64,000 nucleotides of DNA from NCBI GenBank assembly GCA_029964075.1, contig CM057149.1:20660197-20724196 (forward strand), read 5' to 3'. This document shows, one piece after another, positions 49,701-58,500 of the stretch. This stretch comes from Patiria pectinifera. Its lineage: Eukaryota; Echinodermata; Asteroidea; Valvatida; Asterinidae. The notes under the pieces are model-generated. The model worked only from the letters and a program-made list of their open reading frames with translations, was not told where the DNA came from and ran no database searches. The number at the start of each line of letters is the position of its first letter. Positions within the stretch are counted from its first letter, which is position 1. The position numbers and the translations under genes were made by a program.

Positions 49701-50713
49701 AGGGTCAGCAGCATGGAGTCATCCTCATCATACTCCAGGTCATCATCCGAGCTGTCCGAGGAGGAATCGGAGCCCAGCGAGCCGGAGGTGTGGGACAGAT
49801 TGTGGTGGTGGTGACGTCTGTGTAGATGGGCCTCAAACCAACGTCCGACTGGCTCGACTCTGACAGTGATAGCAGCTGCATGGGGTGAAACAAGACAAAT
49901 TTGAAAGAAACCATTCAAAATGCAGCATGCACTGTTTAGGGCTTTGCCGAATATGCCAAATATTTCGATCATCTACCAGATATCCGAATGGCCTTTTTTT
50001 TTCAATCCAGTATTTGAAAAATGTGAATGGTCTCAAGAAGATGCTGAAAAATGTCCAAAACGTTATTTTAATCGTATAAGTTGCGTGGCTTTATTCTTCG
50101 TCAAAGACAAAGACCTCGCTTTTGGAAAGAATGTAGGGGCTTATTTATAATAGCATGGAGCTATAAAAAGTATCGAGACACCACTTTTTTGGTTTTGTAC
50201 AACTACAATGTGTATGGAGAGTCAAGTACATTTTCAAAGTATTTTATAACAAAACTGGGAAATATTTCTCGGTCCCAGATTCATGTCTTTTCAACATATT
50301 TGCATGACTGACCTTCATTGAGATGATACATGTATTATTATTTTTACTAGGCCTGCCCTAGGGCTAGGCCTAGCCAGGTCAGGATGCAACATTCTTTTAA
50401 GCGATTTTACTTATAATAATATATTGAAATAAAATACGATAAATTCAAAGAAAGGTTTATATAAAGAACTGGTCATGCTGGTATGGCGATCTGTTAGCCC
50501 AGGTGGACTCCCTTTCCTCCCTGCGTAACGTAATGCAATGAAGACTTCGTCGAACCTGGTCTAGGCGATCTGTCAGCTCACTGAACACAGATTTGGACAA
50601 ACCTCGAGTCCTGCGCCCCCCCCCCCCCCAACTTCCCCCACCTCATAAACACTAATCTATACAGTGTATTCACCTACCTGACAAAGAGCCGAAAACCTTT
50701 GTTTTAAGACCAT
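34744..50713 (-). CDS. DNAJC2: DNAJC2 (zuotin/MPP11), ribosome-associated J-protein with two SANT domains
   Basis: DNAJC2 pairs with an atypical Hsp70 as the ribosome-associated complex and also acts in chromatin through its SANT domains. Exons from start to stop: 50713-50674, 49875-49682, 48673-48598, 47830-47723, 46643-46499, 44933-44853, 43781-43624, 42656-42466, 41389-41309, 40862-40774, 39554-39485, 38516-38335, 36789-36689, 36443-36333, 36198-36014, 34803-34744. Lengths sum to 1872 nt, all phases agree, and the 623-residue product compares with 621 in human. Visible: [27 protein letters not shown]-domain HPD at 112-114 (KHHPDKRK), [31 protein letters not shown], a long Lys/Glu helix, SANT1 ([11 protein letters not shown], about 448-505), SANT2 ([19 protein letters not shown], about 559-606). 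The tiny first exon (13 codons) is the least certain; it uses donor GTGAAT. Confidence 0.96.
35600..35868 (+). mobile_element. tRNA-related SINE, family 2, plus-strand copy
   Basis: The head GTGTTGGCTAGTGGTCAGGG with a following GTTAGAATCCAGC region is tRNA-like. The body contains CTTGGGCAAGCCACTTCACC and GGGGAGTAACCTGCGATGGA. The end is TTGGCTTGTGACAGACTT. It matches 12363-12667 inverted. It is in the DNAJC2 intron between the last two exons. Confidence 0.85.
37488..37638 (+). mobile_element. tRNA-like SINE, family 3, copy 1
   Basis: It has a tRNA-like head (GTTAGCTCGTTGGGAGTGGT), a B-box-like GGTTCGGAGTCCCACC and a T-run. The 3' segment is ACACTGAGTATACAGTGTTT, ending AAAGGGCAAAACC. The same order is seen at 38664-38815 and 41013-41157. 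It is too diverged to be a functional tRNA gene. Confidence 0.75.
37870..38096 (+). mobile_element. hAT-type MITE (CAAGGGCGGATC family), TSD tatgtctt
   Basis: The left end is CAAGGGCAGATCCA and the right end TGGATCCACCCTTG, flanked by TATGTCTT on both sides (37862-37869, 38097-38104). At 227 bp it is the shortest complete copy of the family here. It contains the GATGCTCTGTGGTG signature and sits in a DNAJC2 intron. Confidence 0.93.
38664..38815 (+). mobile_element. tRNA-like SINE, family 3, copy 2
   Basis: The head AGCTCAGTGGTCATGTGGTA and GGGTTTGAGTCCCACC resemble tRNA A and B boxes. The 3' part (CACTGAGAATAAAGTGTTTA, then TTACGTTGGTG) matches the other family-3 copies. Intronic in DNAJC2. 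Confidence 0.75.
39005..39459 (+). mobile_element. TAGGGCTGTCC hAT-type MITE, complete copy, TSD gcacagat
   Basis: The right end GGACAGCCCTA is the inverse of TAGGGCTGTCC; the left end reads TAAAGCTGTCC. GCACAGAT flanks both sides (38997-39004 and 39460-39467), an 8-bp duplication. The interior repeats TATTCGA/ATATTCG motifs near both ends. It lies 26 bp from the DNAJC2 exon at 39485-39554. Confidence 0.9.
39994..40344. mobile_element. MITE with long terminal inverted repeats, copy 2
   Basis: This is the same element as 9644-10002, in opposite orientation. It has GGGCGATTCACAATGCAG at the left and CTGCATTGTGAATTGCCC at the right. The right inverted repeat lacks the short CTTGGTGGCGCA segment found in copy 1. 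Intronic in DNAJC2. Confidence 0.87.
41013..41157 (+). mobile_element. tRNA-like SINE, family 3, copy 3 (5' truncated)
   Basis: The A-box region is reduced to GCATGGTAAGACG, while GGGTTCGAGTCAAGC is retained. The 3' section ends TTACGTCAGTGAAGGGCAAA as in copies 1 and 2. It lies in the DNAJC2 intron between exons 40774-40862 and 41309-41389. Confidence 0.7.
42685..42780 (-). mobile_element. SINE family 1, 3' fragment
   Basis: On the minus strand the sequence is the family-1 SINE 3' end, with CGCAATTCAGCATACCAGCT and GGATGATTAGCC, ending in an (ATT)n tail. The tRNA-like head is absent. It starts 29 bp upstream of the acceptor end of the DNAJC2 exon 42466-42656. Confidence 0.8.
43183..43623 (-). 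repeat. tandem partial duplications of a DNAJC2 exon 3' end
   Basis: The coding exon 43624-43781 is followed on the minus strand by degraded copies of its own 3' half. The best (about 43461-43546) retains the donor as CTTGTTG|GTGAG. It encodes [20 protein letters not shown] in an open frame, one change (T to K) from the real exon in that segment. A second (43242-43318) and two shorter pieces (43183-43226, 43361-43399) are more diverged. The intervening intron sequence (TCATTCCTCCTAATCACCCT) is duplicated too, giving a unit of about 155 bp. Confidence 0.88.
43937..44218 (-). pseudogene. LINE reverse transcriptase C-terminal fragment, minus strand
   Basis: The open frame encodes [20 protein letters not shown] followed by [20 protein letters not shown] and KTYTF. 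The R...YGDRAFS..AP.LWNSLP...R....F...LKTYLF pattern is the usual C-terminal end of CR1/Jockey-type LINE ORF2 proteins. Only the tail remains, inserted in a DNAJC2 intron in the same orientation as the gene. It differs from the fragment at 21990-22180. Confidence 0.75.
44322..44620 (-). mobile_element. tRNA-derived SINE, family 1, minus-strand copy
   Basis: Read on the minus strand: GGCATGGGTGGCTTGTGGGT (A-box region), CGGTTCGAATCC (B box), a body with GGTTTTCCTCCCTCCGGAAA and a 3' end GGATGATTAGCCTCCCAAAT. It is colinear with 2485-2812. Confidence 0.87.
45019..45535 (+). mobile_element. TTAA-flanked MITE, copy 2 (517 bp)
   Basis: The ends AGGGAATGTACAACATTTGC and GCAAATGTTGTATCTTCCCT are inverted. 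TTAA is on both sides (45015-45018, 45536-45539). The middle contains a near-perfect palindrome CCAACGCTGGTTGGCCGACC and its partner near 45355-45385. Copy 1 is at 34109-34604, and a 5' fragment at 61129-61285. Confidence 0.87.
47375..47645 (+). repeat. G-rich GGGT/GGGTG tract
   Basis: About 270 bp of purine-rich GGGTGG, GGGGTAGGG and GAGGGTGGG units, on the plus strand. The tract lies in the DNAJC2 intron downstream of the exon 47723-47830, so the transcript is C-rich here and the template strand G-rich. Several runs of three or more G are spaced 1-7 bp apart, the usual pattern for potential quadruplexes. Confidence 0.85.
48818..49061. mobile_element. hairpin MITE with GGGCCCAATTTCATAG ends
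   Basis: The left arm GGGCCCAATTTCATAGAGCT is matched at the right by the inverse of AGCTCTATGAAATTGGTCCC. The match continues through TGCTTAAGCACAAAATTTGC, about 50 bp or more of inverted repeat. TTAAGCA motifs recur in both arms. It is intronic in DNAJC2. Confidence 0.88.
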
Positions 50714-52574
50714 CGGGAGAACAAGGGGGTAATGAAGTTACACCTGTCATTTTTTACGTTTAGCTTGATTTGTATACCCGAACTATGAACTACAAAGTTT
50801 ATTGCGAAGTGGCTAAATTTGCGGACCGCGCACCGCATGTGCTGTATAGCGCCCTCTGTTGAAATCGTTTCCATTTCATGTACAGTCTGGTTCCCTATCC
50901 CTCTAATCCCCCATGTCATTATCATTTTGCAACAACCAGACTGTTCAATAATGTCATGACTACACACGTAAACCATATAATTGATTAGTTTTCGACTGAT
51001 GATTGATCGTGATGAAGGCTGAATTTTATATGAATTTTGACAAATAAGTCGACTTTTTTTGTAAGTATATATTGCACTTTATGTTGTGAGGTGTAAACAA
51101 CATGTTGGCTTCTTATGTTACTTAGTACAATCATGGAGGAATAAGAACCCAAGTTGAGAGATTTCCAAATTTTCTGACATGATGTCTGATGCTCAACGAC
51201 ATGAACGACAAACTGCTGAATCTGAATCTGAGGTCACTCAATACAGACAACAGTGGTCAACTCAAATTCATGTCTTCTTTGTCCTGGAGTTCTGCAAATG
51301 CTCAGCCTCAGCCGCATGTCTATGTGCAAGATTTAATCTCGTTTATATTCATAACTCATGTAAACCAATGTGAAAGGTTGTTGAGGTTTAGTTTACAGTT
51401 AAGAAATTTGCTTTTCTAATTTCTTCCTTGAAATTTGAATAAAAGTTTACTTTGATTTAATCATCATAATCATGTAAATATAACAAAGTGTTTTTAACAC
51501 GTTTAAAGAACTACGAACTGGTCCCACATTTTTTTCTGTTCTTGTGCCGGCATTTCCTCTGTGCATGCGCATTTTAATATAGAAATTAGAAGTACGCATT
51601 ATAAGTCAATAAGATAACAAATTACATCATCCAACCAAGCGAACGTGTCGTGTGGCTCACACTTGCACTTACAACATTTCAGATTGATTGGTGTAATTGA
51701 TAGGCTTCAGCCTTTAGTTGTTCGTTTTGCCTGATGTATGAGTTTTCTTCCTTTATTGTTTTAAATCAAATCCTATATTTAATTGCAGAATAGTTTGGCA
51801 TCATTTCCTGATTTGTAGCTTTGGAGAATTTTTTTTAAGGGAAGTAAAATTTAAAATTGCTATAGGTCTGATTCCCGTCGCCGAAGTCAGAATGACAGGT
51901 TAAGCTTAATCACACTTAGTAATTTCTAATTTCCAAAAAAATCCACCGCGTACAATGTAGGTTCAGTGCACTGTACACAAGCAAAAACAATCAGGAACCA
52001 GTTCACAGTCAAATATACACTGCCTTTTAATAAATTGTGCCATTGTCCTTGTACTGCTAGTGCTAATATAAAAAGACTTAAAAGGAACATGACTGTTACC
52101 CACCAACCCTAAACTTGTCTAGCATCACAAATATTACTGTAGTTTTTAATCTTAAGGCATACATTTTTTTTCCTCCAGAAGTGAATGAATATTTTAGTGT
52201 TCAGTAGTTTGTAGCTGTTAAATTCATTGTGACTTATACTATTTATGTTTATTTCACTTTTGTTTTCGATAGGTTGCTTGTTGAAGTTTATAGGCAGTCA
52301 TCTTGCTTAATTTGATTACAGGATGAGATGGCAAGAAACAGTGACTTCTAAACCACAACACAGTATATATGCTGAAGCAGAGACGTGTTACATGCCCATT
52401 TTTCAGAAGGCTAAGTAGGCCTACGTCAAATAAAATTAGCATGATGAACAACTCTGCATAGTGCACGACAGTGAGTGAACAGTGACAGTGACAACACACG
52501 ATGGAACTTGATCTTAATATTGAAGTCTCAAAAAGCTTTCAGCAACACGAACACTGAATGTGTTGGACAGCACC
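50714..52574. other. divergent intergenic region between DNAJC2 and the EF-hand gene
   Basis: The start codons face away from each other with 1861 bp between them. I see a C-run near 50618 (inside the first DNAJC2 intron) but no TATA box or other motif I would defend here. An ATG-initiated 76-codon frame at 51189-51419 is not supported as coding. The region probably holds both 5' UTRs and promoters. Confidence 0.45.
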
Positions 52575-55500
52575 ATGACGGCCTTACCGGACCCAAACAA
52601 GCAGACTTTCCCCGTCATTCCGAACCCTACGCAATTTTTCGTCAGTCCCAATTGCCCCTCGCCAACCAAGACCACCGATTCCAGCGCCTTGTCCCTGAAA
52701 CACTCCGCCATCCAACTTCCGGCTCTGGTCCATTCAGGAGAAGGGGATGGCCACAAGGAAACGGCACAGCAAAATGCAACAGCTCTATCTCTGCCGAAGG
52801 TCAGATGATAAGCACACTCTTCTTCATGTCTTTGTTACATTTCAACTGTAGCAACTGTCCCAAACTATAGTTGGGGCAGTCCAAGTCATTTAAGCTATAG
52901 TCCATCATTTGCAACTATCCAAAAAGTAACTGATGTAATTATTGTTGACAAACATACTTGGTTGAAAGATAGTAAGGGGACTAAACTCCCTGTGAAATTA
53001 TTCTCTCTGGCAAGCTGTCATTTTGAAGAAATCAACAAAAGAAGGCCTTTCCAACGGCCTTTCCAACAAGCATTGGCACGACGCACATGCGTGCGCGGTT
53101 GCTATAATTTGTCGGATCAGTGCGCTACATCGCGTAGCTGCAATCGGCTAGTGAGAAAATTTTCAGGCACAATTCAAAACATGATTCAGCAACTTTTGAT
53201 TTGAAATCGAGATCCTAGAATGTTGTTTTTCTCGAAATGTGCAGCTGAAGCTGAGCTGAAACTTCATCAGGTTAGTTGTGCAGCATCCTTCTTCGGATAT
53301 TGAGCACTTTTGTTGCTTCAAGGAACAAAATGCACAATTTACAAATGATGGACTATACTTTTAAACAAACATTTCAGATCGTGTAAACAAGGCATAACAA
53401 ATTTTATTGTGCCAGTTTCATCAACCTCGGGCGAGATCGACGGAGCGATTGAAATGCCATACAAATAAATACTCACTTTCAGAATCTGCCACTTTTGACT
53501 TGGCATCCTCCAATGTCGATACAGCGCTGGAGACAGTGGCGGAAGGTGCGTGCTGCGGCTGAAAGCTTCTGAAGGAATGCAGGATCACCCCTGATGTCAT
53601 TGCACACCTCGATCCTTTGGTGCAATCACTTTAGGGGTGATCCTGCATTCCTAAAGAAGCTTTCGGCCGCAGCATGCACCTTCTGCCACTGTCTCCAACG
53701 CTGTATCAACATTCTGAAAGTGAGTATTTTTTTCGTACGGCATTTTAGTCTCACCCTCTCGCACAAAGCTATTGAAACTTGCTCCATAAAATTTGTCATG
53801 CCTTGTTTACATGCTCTAAAATTTTGATTTAATTCCATTGGTAAACAACAGAGTTATTTAGGATCAAAAATAGGACATGTTTTTCTTTTGACACGTAGTA
53901 TCTGTTAGTGGTGCATTCTTTAAGATGTACAAGTCGTACCTAAAATCCCATATGTTTTCAATTTTTGCCATAGAGAAGCCAAGTGGTCACTAACCAATTT
54001 TTAATTTTTTTTGTACTTTCTTTTAACTAAAGCTCATTTCACTTTCTTCCCAGGTCAAAAAAACTATTCCAATGAAGAAGGCAGCGCCTTCTCACATGAG
54101 AGGAAACAGAATCCCGGAGAATTTCCGGGAGGTCTCAGCCGAACCCATGCCGTACCAATGCCAGTTCTTTCGGTAAGATTGGCCTCTTCCCTGAAAATCT
54201 CTGTATAGTGTTTGTCATTAGGCTTGTGCAGTTTTGGATTTTGAGAGTTCGTGGTATTTCGTTACAAAAATATTGCAGTTTTGGTATTTAACAGCTGTGA
54301 TGTTGAAAGTCGAAATTTGTTACATCGTGCCAAGAAGTCAAACAGAAAAATGGTTGTAACTTACTGTGTGAGAAATAAACTAAATCACTGCGATGTAACC
54401 TTTGATAACTGAATGTTTTGATGTCCTGCCGGACATAAGACTGAGCGTTTGACGTTGCAGTTCTCATTGCGTGAAGCTAGCGCGCCGGCAGGTTCCACAC
54501 ACGCGCATAGTGAACGCAGTGCGATATCACTGATCTGTACGTATAAATGGATATCAGTGTGTGACATGCATTATTATTGTTCAGACACGTGGCTGTTCTA
54601 GACCAATGAAATTGCACTATCCAAGCACATGATATAACAATATTATTTAGGCCGAAAAAAATAGTTCTGCTTCCGATTACATGCCTTTCAAAAATAGGGT
54701 CGGTCGGTCGGAATTTTTGTTTTTTTTGGCAATTTTTTTTATGCAGATTGAATGGGGTATTCAATTATATGCGAAGTTTTAGCCTGAACAATTTCCATTG
54801 CACTACGAAAGCTATACACAAAATGGCCACGAAAAGTGAATAAAACCTACCTTAATTATTGTCAATATATTTACGTTCGATAATTCGTAAAAAATAATGA
54901 AAAATTTAGGCCGTTCGCATCATATGCACAACACTAGTCAAGACGGGTAGCTGGCCAAAACTCCAAATATATGGCCTTATATCAGGCTTCCAGTGGTAAA
55001 AATAAATCAGCGTATTGTATGCTTTGTAAAAAGTACCCGGATGACTGCAATATTACGGTCAGTAAAAGTACCCAGATGAGGACATTATTATTATTGATAT
55101 TGTCCTCATATGGGCATTTTAACAAATTTGGCTGTTTCCCACATAATCAAGAGTATAGAAACTAACAGTTGTCGCAGAAGGGTATACGCGCACTGTTGTC
55201 AACAATCACAAATGGGAGCTTCGAGTGGTGCAAAATTTGCTTCGGTATTGGTGAAGGATACGAGACAAAATTTGAGAAATGATGACAGTGTCCAGAAATT
55301 TCTGCTGTAGTTTTAAGTTGGTTACATGCCATAGCTTTAAGTTTTACAATTATCTTTTAAAGTTGTACATTTTCACTATTGAATTGTTCTGTATTTTAGA
55401 TCAACAACAAAGGTGCAGTCAGTGCCAGTGACCAAGCGACACCGAGACATGTTCAGCGCCGCGGCCAGATCCAAGCCAGGTCCCCTTGCCAAGACTAAGA

Positions 55501-58500
55501 ACATGTCCTTCCACACCAAGCCTTTCCTGTGGCAGGCAAAGGAGAAGGCGGGTAACCAGATTGAGTAAGTACATTTTTCCTGGTTCCAGGGCCCCAATTC
55601 ACAGCCCTTTTCTTCCCGTTCGAGAAAAATCCCAGCTTACAGTAGCAGAATTTTCCGTGCTTACGGTCAGCATATTTCACAGGTTTGCAAGGAATTTTGG
55701 CTTATTTTCACATAATTAAGTAAGTAAGGAGTCTGTGCTTACAGGGTTAGCGCAGAATTTTCTGCTAGCCCTGTTGGCACAGAATGATGATTGTGTTAGG
55801 TGCGGAATTATTCGGTGGTTAGCAGAACCATGAAATTGGGCCCAGGTCTCAAAGGGCTAGACTACGGCAAGTTCGCGCAAGAACTATTGTTGACCACAGT
55901 TTGACTAAGTTAGCCCGAACTCTGTCTAGTCGACGATAGTCACTATTCAGGACCAGCCTGCCGTGGCTGGTCGCGCCACGATTTATAGCTGGTTATCAAT
56001 AGCAATTTCCATAGCATTGCGCAGAGGGGACCAACTATCAACAGAAATGGCGGAAAACAAAACTGTGAGCGCTAAATTTCATTTTCATTGCACAGCTTTT
56101 CCATGTTAATTACGATTATGTCACTTTTGTCACCATTGTGCAATAATATTGGCGATTGTGTAAGATGTCTTAAACTATACGCAATCACTTTTATTTGTCT
56201 CAATAAAGAGAAACAACAAGTGCTGAATAATAATGTGCGACCGCCATTTTCTGACGGTCGTTGACATGACAATAGTTTGACTAGAGTCATTCGCACTTCA
56301 ACTTCAGTGCGCATGCGCTAGGTACGTCACGAACCAACCACTAGTTAACCACTGGTCCTTGCCCCATGTGTCTCCTTTGTACCTATCTCACTGACTTGCT
56401 TACTGGCTGGCAATAAGCATAGAGCTATATTAAATTACTAGAGCGCTGACTCATATGTACAAAGTGATGCCTGCTGGGTGCATCCATGTTTGTACACAAA
56501 CCTATGGAGAACTCAAAATTTTGTACGGCTTTTGTATGGCTATTTGCATATCTGCGTTTGTATTCCATACCGGTGCGTTATTGAAGCGGATATGCCCAAA
56601 ACCGAAACGCACGTTCAGCAAATGAGTGTGTCATTTTGCTCTACGCAAACAGCGCAACACGTGGGCGTATTTTCTGCAGATGATTAACTGTGACGTTTTT
56701 TTAAATCGTAATGACGCGTTTAAGTTGTTTGCGTATGTCTACTTGCACGTTGCATTTAGAGTACACTTTCAAAATTCAATCCATCAAATTTCATTATGTT
56801 CCACAAACACGCACATGAATTTCAAAATATCTGCGGCCAGGACGGCATCATAGCGTCTCCGCGCGCAAGAATGAGGAGTTAGCGCTCTAGTAATTCAATG
56901 TAGCTCTATGGCAATAACACACACGTCCATGGGAAGCGGCTGCGGGGCAGGGATAGCAACTTTCAAACTGTTTTTTATGTCTTCTTAAATCTGAATGTCA
57001 GAATGACGAGTCTTCCCTCGCGATTTCTGGAAGAGGAGGAGAATCTGCGAGAGGTCAGAGGGCAGAAGAGGAAACATGGCGTCCCGTCACATCGTCAGGG
57101 TTACAATGATCTCTACGTGGGAGGAAACACACCTAATATTGCTCAGAAGTAAGAAAGAACATTAATTATTATATTTGAAACAATACCATGAACGATGAAA
57201 TTTTGCATTTGAGAAATGCAATGACGTCAGTGCGGGGAAAATGTTCATACGAGGCCTCCAAGTACTGCTATTTTTAGTGGACACAATAAAAAGGTGCTAT
57301 CTGGAGTGGCTAATTTTGTGTAAATGTTTGATTTCAGCTTTTCTTTCAAATTGTAAATATAATTTAGGCACAATACACCTGTGTGCATGAGTACCTGCAT
57401 ACCTCAAATTCCAGGTCTAAATGTCAGAGTCTCTTACGTACTTGCATATTGTTTTTTCTTTAATGATCAGGTTCGACTACAAGACAGAAGCTGACAATGT
57501 ACGACACATGGTCTTGCCAGAGAATGCTCAGGAGCTGTACATGGGACGTGGAATCAGACTACCAGAGTAAGCATAAAATACTAACATACTCATTTATTTC
57601 CTTTATATTTGTTTTTTTATTTTATATTCAACAAAATTTGTTATATTAATTGTTCATGTTATCAATATTGATTGTTCATGTAATCAAAAGCCTTGTGGTC
57701 TGCGGGTCTGGGTAATTCTGCAGGTTGTGGGTTTGATTCCTGCCTGGGGTTGTAGTGCGTGTGCTCTTGGGAAAGGCACTTTGTCAATCATTGCTTCGCC
57801 CCACCTAGGAGTAAATTGGGTACCTGTGAGGGCAGAGATGGTTATTGTGATTGATTCTAGCTGCTCTGTGTCGAAATGGCAGCATCGAGCTGTATACTCC
57901 CCAGGGAGCTGAGATGGTATTTGGAATGTTTCATTGGTCCAATGATCAGGGGTAATAATAATGTAAAGCGCTTTGATCTTAGTTAAAAGCGCTATGTAAG
58001 AACCCATTATTATTATTATTAATGTGTTCAAACCTCTATAAAAATAGCAGTACTTGGAAGCCTCATATTAAAATTTTCCCCTCACTTAATACGTAATTGC
58101 ATTTACCCAATGCAAAATTTCATGATTCATGGTATTATTTGAAGTGATGTATACGATACGTTTGGGAGAGCGTCGACAAATGGTTAGGGTTTGTAAGTTG
58201 TGATGGAAGGGTCACAGGGTTTGAATGTAATTACTGGCTATGCATCGTGTTCCTGGGCAAGCTACTTTACCGCAACGCTTCTTTTTTTCTTTTGGTTATT
58301 TGCAGGGATCATTCTCTAAACAGAAGAAGAAAAGACTGGAAAGCGAAGATAGATGCCGAATACGCCCTTCCGAGTTCAGCACCCGCTGTTGCAACAGAAC
58401 CATCCACAACAACAGCAGCAGCTGTCGACTCGACGGGAGCAGCAAGACTGGAGGCACAGCCAACCCCAAAAACTAGGTATACCACCAGTCATCCCCAACC

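Noticed and set aside
51189-51419. 76-codon ATG frame in the divergent intergenic region
   Set aside because: It has no similarity I recognise and no donor that joins in phase to the next exon of the EF-hand gene.
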